Positions 46,629 through 55,306 of a stretch of DNA of 64,000 bases are shown piece after piece. Location of the stretch: NCBI RefSeq assembly GCF_029887935.1, contig NZ_JARXRO010000009.1, forward strand, positions 108,738-172,737. The letters are read 5' to 3'. The stretch comes from Luteimonas kalidii (GTDB taxonomy: Bacteria > Pseudomonadota > Gammaproteobacteria > Xanthomonadales > Xanthomonadaceae). Under the pieces are notes generated by a model, which was not told the origin of the DNA, did not search any database, and saw only the letters and a program-made list of their open reading frames with translations. Position 1 is the stretch's first letter, and the number at the start of each line of letters is the position of its first letter. Position numbers and translations under genes: made by a program.

Positions 46629-46839
46629 CGGACATTCCTTCTGGGCGGTCGGGCCACCGTAGCGGGCAGGACCCCGGGGCGGACGTGCGACTGGTCACGC
46701 CACGACGCGGCCGGGGCGACGCGCGTGACCGGGGCTGCGCGTGCAGCGTGTCGACCCGCTGCACGCAGGCCGGATGCCGCACCTCCCGCGCATGGCACGG
46801 ACGTGCGCGCCACGGCTGCGGGCGCCGTCGCGTCGCCGT

Positions 46840-49800
46840 TCATGCGGAGCCGGTCGCAGGCGGACCCATGTGCCGGGCGCGCCGCGCTTCGCGCCGGGCG
46901 CGGGCGGCGTCGTTGCGCGCGCGCTGGCGCTTGCGGGCCAGCGCCAGCGCCTGCTCCAGCCAGGCCTGCACCTGGTCCGCGCGCCGGTTGCGGCACACGC
47001 CGCCGAGCCCGTAATAGCCCGGGCGGATGTCGACCGCCTCCAGCACCTCGCGGTTGATCAGCAGGCGCAGGAATTCCGTCGCCAGGCCCAGCCGGCGGAC
47101 GTGGTCCTGCACCCGCATCAGGCGCAGCGTGCCCTCCGCCATCGCCGCCACGCCGAGCGTGGTGTCGGGCATGCCGGTGGCGGTGCGCGCCAGCACCGCC
47201 GACCATTTCAGGCGCAGGACGTACAGGTGGGTGGGGCGCACCGCATGCCTGGTCAGCGGATCGGACAGCAGGATCGAATGTTCGACGTGGTTGATCGTGC
47301 CGTCGGCCATCAGCGCATCGCACAGGCCCTGCCAGTCGCCGTCCGCCGCGACCGCATGGCGCTCCAGCCGCAGCACGCGGCGCCGGTCCTCGCCGTCGTT
47401 GTCCAGCCGCGGCAGGTCGAGCCGCTGCTGGCAGAACGCGACGAAGCGCGCGCCGAAGGTCGGTGCGCCCACGATCCAGGCGATGCGGAACATCGGCGCC
47501 CAGCTCCAGTGCCGGAACGCGTTCACCCAGCCGCGGTTGTCCGGATGGTACCAGGCGTGTTCGAGGCCGAGGTCGTGGTAGACCGCCTCCATCAGCCGGA
47601 TCAGTTCCTGGCAGAAGTAGAAGCAGGCGCGGAAATCCTCCGGCGCGGGCAGCCGCGTGCGCAGCTCCAGCGGCGACGGCGGCGCGGCGCCCGGCGCGTC
47701 CGGCACGCCGGCGACCAGGTCCGCCCACGCCGGGTGGAACTGCGCGTCGAGCACCGCCAGCGCGGGCGTGTCGCGCAGCTCGCCCAGCAGCCGGGTCAGC
47801 GCCTCGCCGTGCAGCGCGAAGCGATCGTCCAGCCGCGGCAGCGGCGCCACCCAGCGCTGGCGCAGGGCGATCAGCAGCTTGTCCTTGAGCGCGGAGTCAT
47901 AGAGGCCCAGCTGGTCGTGCGCGGGCGAGCCGGGCGCGGCGTCGATGCGTTCGAGCGCCGGCTCCAGCGCGCGCCGCGCGATGTCCTCGCCCAGCCGGCG
48001 ATAGCTCTCGAACTGCGCCTCGTCGAAGAACTGGTCGGAGGTGGGTTCGTGCGGGAAGCAGTCGTGGCTGCGCGCGTAGTGCACGATGTCGGCGGGCTCT
48101 TCGCCGGTCAGGGTCGGCTTGAGGTACAGCAGCGTGCCGGCGCTGCCGTCGGCATACGTGATGTGCCCCACCGCGCAGCTGCGCCCGGCCAGGCCGCCGT
48201 CGCCCGCGGCCAGCGCGGCCACGTCGATATCGATGTTGGCGCCGAAGTCGACCCGGCACTTGTGCACCGCGTTGCCGAGGTCGGCGAAGGCGCGGCCGCC
48301 GTCGGCCGCGGCATCCACGCACAGGATAAAGCGGCAGCGCCGGCGCACGAGCTCGTACAGGGCCAGGTTCTCGAAATGCCCGCCGTCGGACAGGTGCACG
48401 AACTTGCCGCCGGCGTGGGTGCGTCCGAGCAACTCGGCCAGCAGCCAGCGGCCGAAGAACGGCGCGTCGTCGGCGCGCGGACGCTCGGGATGGCGCGGGT
48501 TGGGCAGCCACCAGCCCAGCCGCGCATCGAACAGGGTGAGCAGGAAGGTGACCGCCGGCGAGCTGTGGTAGCCCATGTTCGGGTTCACCGCGGCGCCGGA
48601 GATGGCGATCGCGCTGCCGAGCGTGAGCGAACCGGCCAGCGAGTCGCCGTGGCCCGCGTCGCGCGGCGCGGTCGACGACGCCTCCCGGCAGGCCGTGCCC
48701 GCGGTCGCGGCCATGCGGTCGCCGATCGGCGGCTCGCCGAAGCGCGAGTCCGGCGGCAGCGAGCCGCACCAGCCCGGGCTGAGGCAGAACGAGGCCGCCT
48801 TGCGGTCCTGCCAGTCGAGCTGCTTGGCCGCGACCAGGTTGAGCGCGGTGCCGATCAGCGGATACAGCGGGCGCGCGCCGTCGTGGCGCTGCACCTCGAC
48901 CAGGTCGGCCAGTACCAGGTCGTCCTGGACGTCGAAGTTGGTGGTCGGTTCGGGATTGCGGTGCAGGTTGCTGGCGCCGAGATAACAGCGCACCAGACGG
49001 TTGCGGTAGAAGGCGTTGAGGCTGAACTCGTTGACGTCCACCGCCCAGCCGAACAGCAGCCACACCGCGAGCGCCCCGGCCAGCAGCAGCACCAGCGCGC
49101 GCGGATGCCCGGTCACCGCCGCGTGCAGCCGCGCCAGGTAGTCGGCCAGCGACTCGCTGGCGAAGGGCGGAAGCGCCGCCGGTGCGCCGCCGGCGACGCG
49201 CTCCAGCCACGGCCCGGCCGCCTGCAGCAGCATGTGGCCGGCGAGGCTGAGCGCGATCAGCAGTCCGAGCAGGAACACCCAGGGCGCGACCCGTGCCACC
49301 AGGTCGAGCAGGCGCGAGCGCTTCGAGCGCCCGCTGCCGTCGCGCTTGCCGTGCGCGACCAGCAGGCCGATGCCGGTGGTCGACAGCCACGCCAGCACGC
49401 CCGCCCAGCCCGCGCCCGACAGCGCGCGCACGCCCTGTCCCGCGCCGTAGCGCATCGCCCAGGGGCCGTAGATCGTCAGCGCCAGCGTCAGGGTCATGCC
49501 CAGCGCCACCAGCGCGCTGGTCTTGCCGCCCACGCGCGCCCAGATCTCGCGCTGCAGGTCGCTCATGGCCGGGCCGGCGAGGCCGAGGTGCACGATCGCG
49601 GTCAGCACCACCGCCGCCACCACCAGCGGCGGCCCGAACGCCAGCACGTGCCAGAGGCTGCCGACCGCCTGCCACGCCGAGAGCCAGTCGCGCAGCGCGA
49701 CGATCGCCACGCCCGCGAACGCCGCCGCGCCCACCGTGGCCAGCACGAAGCGCCAGGGATGCCGCTGCAGCGCGGGTGGCGGCGCATCGCCGGTCGCCAC

Positions 49801-50739
49801 CAGGCGCGAATACCAGGGGTCCATCAGCAGCCAGGCGTGCCACACCGTCAGGTACAGGGCCGCGGTGACGATGCCCAGGTCGAATCCGCTCTCGGCCCAG
49901 GAAGCCGGCAGCCAGCCCAGCGCCGTCGCGAACAGCCCGGGTAGCCGTTCATAGCGCGCCAGCCCCAGCGCCCCCAGCATCGAGGCCAGCGCCAGCGCGA
50001 GGATCGTCGCCAGCGCCGCTGCCACCACCCGCCACGGCGGCGGCTCCGGCTCGCCGGCGGCCTGCGGCCGGCGGTTGGCATAGGTGCTCACGTAGGCCAG
50101 CAGCACGATCGCCAGCATCCCGGTCAGGCCTGCCAGCGACAGCATCAGGGTGGGGTTGCGCGTGGTGACTTCCACCACGCCGGCGTACAGCAGCAGCGGG
50201 ACCAGGCACAGCGCCAGGATCAGCGCGCACAGCTGCACCTGCACCAGCACCACGTTGCGCACGTAGGTGCCGACCATGCCCAGGGTGTCGCCGGAAAAGG
50301 GCGACTTCCGCGGGCTGAGGTAGTTGCTGTATTCGCGCAGGTGGCGGATCGGGCGCTGGCCGGGGCCGTCGTCGTCGGCGGGCGTGCGGTCGCCGCGCGG
50401 CGCCAGGGTGGCGAATGCGCGGGCGAACCCGTGCCGCCGGATCAGCCCCTGCAGGAACGCACCCGCATAGCCGCCGCCGGACACGGTCGACTGGTAGTGG
50501 AAGCAACCCAGCAGGCCCAGCCGCGCCAGCGCCTGCAGCACGCCGAGCCCGAACGTGGCGCTGCGGATGCCGCCGCCCGACAGCGCGAGGCCCCAGGCTT
50601 CGACCGCGCCCGGATCGCGCAGCTCCTGTCCGAGCACGGTGCGCAGTTCGGCGGCCTTGACCGCATCGATGTCCGGGGTGGTCTGTGGGCGCCCGCCCCA
50701 GCGGGCCTGGAGCGCGGGCAATACATCCTGCAGGCGCAC
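46840..50739 (-). CDS. Giant membrane-spanning patatin-like phospholipase
   Basis: 1,299 residues from GTG 50739, which follows GGAGG by seven bases; the frame runs further but is not conserved-looking. Patatin elements are split across the protein: the oxyanion motif GGGIRSATFG near 51, the nucleophile in STVSGGGYAG near 87, and the aspartate in DGGHFENLALYEL near 783. Between them lie about ten membrane helices (roughly 150-620). The C-terminal 450 residues are soluble and charged. Patatins are Ser-Asp lipid acyl hydrolases. The inserted membrane block is shared by a poorly studied bacterial subgroup. It is divergent from an SGNH hydrolase gene. Confidence 0.87.
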   Translation of the reverse strand: MRLQDVLPALQARWGGRPQTTPDIDAVKAAELRTVLGQELRDPGAVEAWGLALSGGGIRSATFGLGVLQALARLGLLGCFHYQSTVSGGGYAGAFLQGLIRRHGFARAFATLAPRGDRTPADDDGPGQRPIRHLREYSNYLSPRKSPFSGDTLGMVGTYVRNVVLVQVQLCALILALCLVPLLLYAGVVEVTTRNPTLMLSLAGLTGMLAIVLLAYVSTYANRRPQAAGEPEPPPWRVVAAALATILALALASMLGALGLARYERLPGLFATALGWLPASWAESGFDLGIVTAALYLTVWHAWLLMDPWYSRLVATGDAPPPALQRHPWRFVLATVGAAAFAGVAIVALRDWLSAWQAVGSLWHVLAFGPPLVVAAVVLTAIVHLGLAGPAMSDLQREIWARVGGKTSALVALGMTLTLALTIYGPWAMRYGAGQGVRALSGAGWAGVLAWLSTTGIGLLVAHGKRDGSGRSKRSRLLDLVARVAPWVFLLGLLIALSLAGHMLLQAAGPWLERVAGGAPAALPPFASESLADYLARLHAAVTGHPRALVLLLAGALAVWLLFGWAVDVNEFSLNAFYRNRLVRCYLGASNLHRNPEPTTNFDVQDDLVLADLVEVQRHDGARPLYPLIGTALNLVAAKQLDWQDRKAASFCLSPGWCGSLPPDSRFGEPPIGDRMAATAGTACREASSTAPRDAGHGDSLAGSLTLGSAIAISGAAVNPNMGYHSSPAVTFLLTLFDARLGWWLPNPRHPERPRADDAPFFGRWLLAELLGRTHAGGKFVHLSDGGHFENLALYELVRRRCRFILCVDAAADGGRAFADLGNAVHKCRVDFGANIDIDVAALAAGDGGLAGRSCAVGHITYADGSAGTLLYLKPTLTGEEPADIVHYARSHDCFPHEPTSDQFFDEAQFESYRRLGEDIARRALEPALERIDAAPGSPAHDQLGLYDSALKDKLLIALRQRWVAPLPRLDDRFALHGEALTRLLGELRDTPALAVLDAQFHPAWADLVAGVPDAPGAAPPSPLELRTRLPAPEDFRACFYFCQELIRLMEAVYHDLGLEHAWYHPDNRGWVNAFRHWSWAPMFRIAWIVGAPTFGARFVAFCQQRLDLPRLDNDGEDRRRVLRLERHAVAADGDWQGLCDALMADGTINHVEHSILLSDPLTRHAVRPTHLYVLRLKWSAVLARTATGMPDTTLGVAAMAEGTLRLMRVQDHVRRLGLATEFLRLLINREVLEAVDIRPGYYGLGGVCRNRRADQVQAWLEQALALARKRQRARNDAARARREARRARHMGPPATGSA

Positions 50740-50927
50740 GGCATCCTCCGTGTGCGTTGGCAGATCCCCCCGGTCGCCACTGTAGTGCAACGCGGACGTC
50801 CACGGTGCGCGGACATGGCCGCCCGGCCGCGGGCGACGCGTTGACTGGCGAGGCGGGCACCGGAGCGCATCGCGGGACTGGCGGGCCGGTCCGTGCGGCG
50901 ACACACTCGGGGCCAGGAGACGCGACG

Positions 50928-51812
50928 ATGGCGATCAAGCGCATCTACGACAACTGGGCCCAGCTGCGGGCCGCCAGCGGCACGCCGCGCTCGCGGCAGC
51001 GGCGCGAATGGCAGGCCTACCTCGAACGGCGGCCGCTGATCGCGTACTGGGGCGATTCGTGGTTCAGCACCCCGCTCTACAGGAACCTGTGCTGGAACAG
51101 CTTCGCCCGCATCGACGGCATGTCGATCCGACTCGGAGGCCCGGGCCTGACCGCGGCGCAGATGTTGGCCCCGGCGGCCTGCCGCAACCATGCCGAGCGC
51201 TTCGCCGCGCGCGGCTTCGACCTGCTGTGCCTGAGCATCGGCGGCAACGACTGCCTCGGCGAACGCCTGGCGCAGGTCTTCGCCGGGCGCGGCCGGATGT
51301 CGGCCGACGCCGCCTTCGACGCGGTGGTCGCGCACGGCGTGTTCGACCGGCTGCGCGCCCGCTACGACACCCTGCTGTCGACGATGGCGGGCGTGGGCGG
51401 CCACTTCCGCGTGGTCGCGCACGGCTACGCGCCGCTGTCGCGCCATGCGATCGGCAAGCAGGGTGCGCTGACGGTGCAGAACCTCGGCCTGGCCGCGCTG
51501 GTGATGGGCACGGTCGGGCCGTGGCTGTGGCCGGTGATGCAGCCGGTGCTGGGTAGCAAGGCCGAGGCCGAGCGCTTCGCCTGGCGGCTGCTGGTGGACG
51601 GCTTCCGCGACCGGGTGCTGGCGCCCACGCGCGCGGCCTGGCCGGCGCTGTTCTCCTACGCCGACTTCTCCGGCATCGGCGCGATCGACGATCGCGATTT
51701 CTGGTACGACGAGATCCATCCCACCGAAGCCGGCTTCGGCCTGCTGGCCACCGGATTCAACGCGGTGCTGCGGCAGGCCCTGCCGGCGGTCAAGCGCGCC
51801 GCCGTGGGCTGA
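50928..51812 (+). CDS. SGNH/GDSL family hydrolase
   Basis: 294 residues from ATG 50928, preceded by AGGAGA. Block I is GDSW (Ser44), block III SIGGND (Asn107) and block V DEIHPT (Asp261, His264), so the serine esterase triad is present. No signal peptide is seen, suggesting a cytoplasmic enzyme. SGNH enzymes deacylate lipids, sugars or thioesters. The 188-bp divergent spacer shared with the giant patatin gene raises the possibility of joint control in lipid turnover. Substrate unknown. Confidence 0.82.
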   Translation: MAIKRIYDNWAQLRAASGTPRSRQRREWQAYLERRPLIAYWGDSWFSTPLYRNLCWNSFARIDGMSIRLGGPGLTAAQMLAPAACRNHAERFAARGFDLLCLSIGGNDCLGERLAQVFAGRGRMSADAAFDAVVAHGVFDRLRARYDTLLSTMAGVGGHFRVVAHGYAPLSRHAIGKQGALTVQNLGLAALVMGTVGPWLWPVMQPVLGSKAEAERFAWRLLVDGFRDRVLAPTRAAWPALFSYADFSGIGAIDDRDFWYDEIHPTEAGFGLLATGFNAVLRQALPAVKRAAVG

Positions 51813-51914
51813 ACATCACCCGACCGGCACCCGTTCCGCGGCCGGGACACGCTTCAGGAACGGGAGGCTATGTTGGCCCCCACACCACGAATCCATCGAA
51901 CCCGGAGGCCCGCC

Positions 51915-52349
51915 ATGATCCACCTGACACGTCGAACCCGGATGCCGGCCGCGACTGCGCTCGCGGCCACGCTGGCGCTGCTGCTCGGCGCCTGCGCGCC
52001 GCGCGAGGATGCGCCCGATCCCGAGGCTACGCCGCCGGCCGCAACCGCCCCGGCGCCCGCGACCGCGCCACCGGATGCCCGCGTGCCGCCCGACGCCGTG
52101 GACACCGTGGACGCCGGCACCGAGACCGACGCCAGCACCATGCAGCGGGTCTGCAACGCCGATGCGGTGCAGGGCCTGGTCGGCCAGGAAGCGACCGAAG
52201 CGGTGGTCACGAAGGCCACGGCCGACAGCAATTCGGCCAGCGTGCGGGTGCTGCGCCCGGGCGATGCGGCCACCATGGACTTCCGCCAGGATCGCATGAA
52301 CATCAACCTCGACGATGCCGGGATGATCGAGAAGATCGGCTGCGGCTGA
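51915..52349 (+). CDS. I78-type peptidase inhibitor lipoprotein
   Basis: 144 residues from ATG 51915, with GGAGG upstream. The signal ends in a lipobox LLLGAC (Cys27). A Pro/Ala/Thr linker follows, then a compact domain of about 65 residues with CNADAVQGLVGQEATEAV and RPGDAATMDFRQDRMNI, and a final IGCG. This is the I78 (elastase inhibitor AFLEI) pattern with its disulfide cysteines. Such lipoproteins may protect the cell against its own or foreign serine proteases. Confidence 0.87.
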   Translation: MIHLTRRTRMPAATALAATLALLLGACAPREDAPDPEATPPAATAPAPATAPPDARVPPDAVDTVDAGTETDASTMQRVCNADAVQGLVGQEATEAVVTKATADSNSASVRVLRPGDAATMDFRQDRMNINLDDAGMIEKIGCG

Positions 52350-52487
52350 TCCGCTGCCCCACCGGGTCGCGGACGGTACGCGATCCGGCCTCGCGCCTGC
52401 CCGTGTCGCGCCCGCGCGATGGCAACGTCGCGCGGGCGCGATCGTCTGCGGGCACGCGCCGCCTCATCCCGCGGCGGACGCGTGCGG

Positions 52488-53738
52488 TCAGCCCGCGCCG
52501 ACCACCGGATCGCGCGCCGGCAGGTGCGGCGCGTAGCGCCAGGCGATGGCCGCGGCGACCGCAAGCAGCGCGGCCGCGAGCAGCCACGGCGCGCCAGGGA
52601 ACTCGACCGGCGCGCGTTCGCCGATGAACAGCCCGAACACGCTGGCGAACGCGATCGGCGCGATGATCCCGGCCACCGACACCAGGCTCATCAGCGCGCC
52701 CTGGATGCGGCCCTGCATGTCCTTGTCGACCTGGCGTGTGATCAGCGCCTGGCTGGCGGGTGCGGCGATCGCCCACAGCGCGCTGACCGGGAGCCCGAGC
52801 AGGAAGATCCAGCCGACCGGCGCGAACGCGTACACCAGGAAGCCGACCACGCCGCATGAGAGCCCGAGGATCAGCGCCCGGCGCTCGCCGAACGCGCGCA
52901 CCACGCGTCCGACCACGGCCACGTTGACGATCACGCTGCACACGCCGACAAGGAACAGCACCCAGCCCACCTGCCACGGCCCCCATCCGAAGCGCACGTC
53001 GGCGAACAGCACGAACACGCTCGGATACACGTAGTGGGCGAGGTTGGCGATGAACACGACCGCCGCCAGGCCGATGATCGCCGGATAGCGCGCGAGCAGC
53101 ACGATGGCGGCGTGCGGGCGCGTGGCGGTCCAGTCGAAGCGCCGCGAGCGCGCCTCCGGCGGCAGCGATTCGGGCAGCACGAACAGCCCGTAGCAGAAGT
53201 TCGCCAGCGCCAGGCCGGCGGCGAACCAGAAAGGCAGCCGCAGGTCGACCTCGCCCAGCCAGCCGCCCAGCACCGGGCCGATCGTGAAGCCCACGCCGAA
53301 CGCGGCCCCGATCATGCCGTAGCTCTTCGCACGCTGTTCGGGCGGGATGATGTCGGCCACGTACGCGTTGGCGGTGGTGAAGCTGGCGGAGAACACGCCG
53401 GAGAATACCCGCGCCAGCAGCAGCCACCACAGCGTGGGCGCCAGCGCCATGATCGCGAAGTCCAGGCCCAGGCCCAGGCACGAGAGCAGGATCACCGGCC
53501 GCCGCCCGTAGCGATCCGACAGCGCGCCCTGGATCGGCGAGGACAGGAACTGGATCGCCGCGAACACGGTGCCGAACACCCCGATCCACAGTGCCGCCTG
53601 CGCCTTGCTGCCGGTGAACTCCTCCACCAGGTGCGGCAGCACCGGGATCACCAGCCCGAAGGCCAGCACGTCGATCAGCACCACCAGGAAGATGAAGACC
53701 AGCGCGGCCTTGCGGCGGGACGGGACGGGTTCGCTCAC
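52488..53738 (-). CDS. TetA-like MFS efflux transporter
   Basis: 416 residues, 12 membrane helices. The opening LIDVLAFGLVIPVLPHLV and the loop SDRYGRRPVILLS are the TetA/TCR signature; AYVADIIPPEQRAKSYGMIGAAFG is the family's motif C region. It resembles TCR/Tet-family exporters widespread in xanthomonads and could export tetracycline-like or other compounds. No TetR gene is adjacent, so inducible resistance is not indicated. Confidence 0.88.
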   Translation of the reverse strand: MSEPVPSRRKAALVFIFLVVLIDVLAFGLVIPVLPHLVEEFTGSKAQAALWIGVFGTVFAAIQFLSSPIQGALSDRYGRRPVILLSCLGLGLDFAIMALAPTLWWLLLARVFSGVFSASFTTANAYVADIIPPEQRAKSYGMIGAAFGVGFTIGPVLGGWLGEVDLRLPFWFAAGLALANFCYGLFVLPESLPPEARSRRFDWTATRPHAAIVLLARYPAIIGLAAVVFIANLAHYVYPSVFVLFADVRFGWGPWQVGWVLFLVGVCSVIVNVAVVGRVVRAFGERRALILGLSCGVVGFLVYAFAPVGWIFLLGLPVSALWAIAAPASQALITRQVDKDMQGRIQGALMSLVSVAGIIAPIAFASVFGLFIGERAPVEFPGAPWLLAAALLAVAAAIAWRYAPHLPARDPVVGAG

Positions 53739-53851
53739 GCGCGGGCGCCGGATCGGGGAAGGCGCGCATTATCCGCGCAAACCGGAGCGACGGCCCGGAC
53801 GGGAACGGACGGCACGCGAGACGGCGCGACATATCGCCGCGATGCGCCGGC

Positions 53852-54625
53852 TCAGCGGCCGGCGAACATCCTGGCCACGTCCACCGCCAGCGACTCGACC
53901 GCATTGCCGAACGTGTCGTGTCCGCCATCGGCATAGGCCACGCCATCGCGCGCGAAGCGGTCGGCGACGCCTGCCGCGATGTCGCGGGCGCCGGCGAACC
54001 GGGTGCCCAGCGCACCTTCCAGGCTGGTCGCCGCGGCCTGCGGGCTGGACAGGTCGAGTCCCGAGATCGTGCCTGAGGCCAGCGACTGCACGTCGGTGAG
54101 CGAACGCGCCACCGCGCCGAGGTCGCCGATCGACGGCGCGCGTCCGGTGATCGCACCGGTGGCGAAGCTCGAGAGCGCGCTTTCGACCGTGGTGTTCGCA
54201 CCCGGCACGCGGCTGGCGAAGGCGTCGATCGCCAGGTTCGCCAGCGGCTGCATCGCGGCCGGCATCTGGCTGGAGACGGTGTCGCGAGCGGCCTCGGTCA
54301 GGCTGCCGCCGACCAGGCCGTTGACCACGCCCATGACCGCGCCCGGCAGCCCGCCGGTGAGCGCGCCGATCATTGCCGCGCCGACGATGTCCTGCAGGTC
54401 CTGCGCGTCGAGCCCCAGCGCGCCGGCCAGTCCGGACATCGCATCGGAGAAGCCGTTGGCGTCCAGCCCGAGCGCGTCGCTGACCGCGCTCGCCAGGCCA
54501 CTCACCGCATCGGACACGGCATCGCCGAGTCCGTCGACGCCGCTGGTCGCGCCGGTGTCGTTGCCGGCGGCATTGCCGCCACCACTGCTGCCGACGCCGC
54601 CGGCGCCGTCGCTGCCATCGCTCAT
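53852..54625 (-). CDS. Ala/Gly/Ser-rich protein without Lys, Cys or Trp
   Basis: 257 residues from ATG 54625 (an ATG at 54667 is possible). The N-terminal 30 residues are glycine/serine-rich and disordered. Then come short amphipathic repeats (GLGDAVSDAVSGLASAVSDAL, GLAGALGLDAQDL) and a hydrophobic GAAMIGALTGGLPGAVMGVV segment. By inspection it has no lysine, cysteine or tryptophan and single Tyr and His. Composition recalls harpins or secreted amphipathic proteins, but no harpin gene context exists. Function unknown. Confidence 0.65.
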   Translation of the reverse strand: MSDGSDGAGGVGSSGGGNAAGNDTGATSGVDGLGDAVSDAVSGLASAVSDALGLDANGFSDAMSGLAGALGLDAQDLQDIVGAAMIGALTGGLPGAVMGVVNGLVGGSLTEAARDTVSSQMPAAMQPLANLAIDAFASRVPGANTTVESALSSFATGAITGRAPSIGDLGAVARSLTDVQSLASGTISGLDLSSPQAAATSLEGALGTRFAGARDIAAGVADRFARDGVAYADGGHDTFGNAVESLAVDVARMFAGR

Positions 54626-54752
54626 GGCTGCATCCCTGGCTGCAAATGTAGTCCCGAGCATAGGCACGCACCGGCCCGCTGCCAGCTGGGGCTGACCCCA
54701 GCCAGCGGTGCAAGGTGCTTCCGGGTTCGGGTGCGATGGCCGACTCGTGGAT

Positions 54753-54851
54753 CCCGGATGCGGCCTGCGGCCTTATCCGGGCTACGGAGTTCGCGGGCCT
54801 ACCTGTGGGCCTGCCCAAGCTCGTAGCCCGGGTAAGCGAAGCGCACCCGGG
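54753..54851. repeat. REP doublet: type 2 (-) then type 1 (+)
   Basis: Left arm, minus strand: GTAGCCCGGATAAGGCCGCA with palindromic CCGGGAT...ATCCGGG outer stem (54753-54785). Right arm, plus strand: GTAGCCCGGGTAAGCGAAG...GCACCCGGG (54823-54851). The GTAG heads face each other across 37 bp. The same pairing recurs at 56811 and 56946. Confidence 0.8.
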
Positions 54852-55104
54852 GAGCCGTCCCCACGCCGTATCACGGGTGCGCATGGGCCTGCCAGACGTG
54901 CGATCAGGCAGCGGTCCCCGCCCCGCCAGCCGGATGCCGCCACCGGTGGTGCGGTCAGGCGGCGCGCCGCGCGAAGCGTCTGCCCGCCTTGCACAATCGG
55001 CCAAGGGGCTCTTTCCGCGCGCCCGAAGTGCCTCCGCTCCGGAGGGAGGAGGCAGAATGGAGAACGTGCACGGCACAGTCGCGCGTGATGGTTGGATGGG
55101 CGAC

Positions 55105-55137
55105 CCCGGATGCGGCCTGCGGCCTTATCCGGGCTAC
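55105..55137 (-). repeat. Single REP element, type 2
   Basis: Identical over its visible length to the type 2 element at 54753-54785; no type 1 partner follows. Confidence 0.75.
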
Positions 55138-55306
55138 GACTTGCCATCGGCCGGTCCGTCCCGCCCATGCGGCCTCACTCGTCCTGTGCGATCCCTCCGC
55201 ACGTTCCCGGGACACCCACCGCTCTGCCACCGCTCGGTGGGGATTGCACCCTTCGCAGTTGGACAATGCCGGCGGATGGGATCGCGGGCGCGAGCAGCGT
55301 TCAGCG

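Larger units (their letters stand above)
54626..55306. other. 681-bp gene-free spacer with REP elements
   Basis: No convincing gene. Contains a REP doublet at 54753-54851, a single REP at 55105-55137 and a hairpin around 55029-55054 (TGCCTCC...GGAGGCA). Confidence 0.6.
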
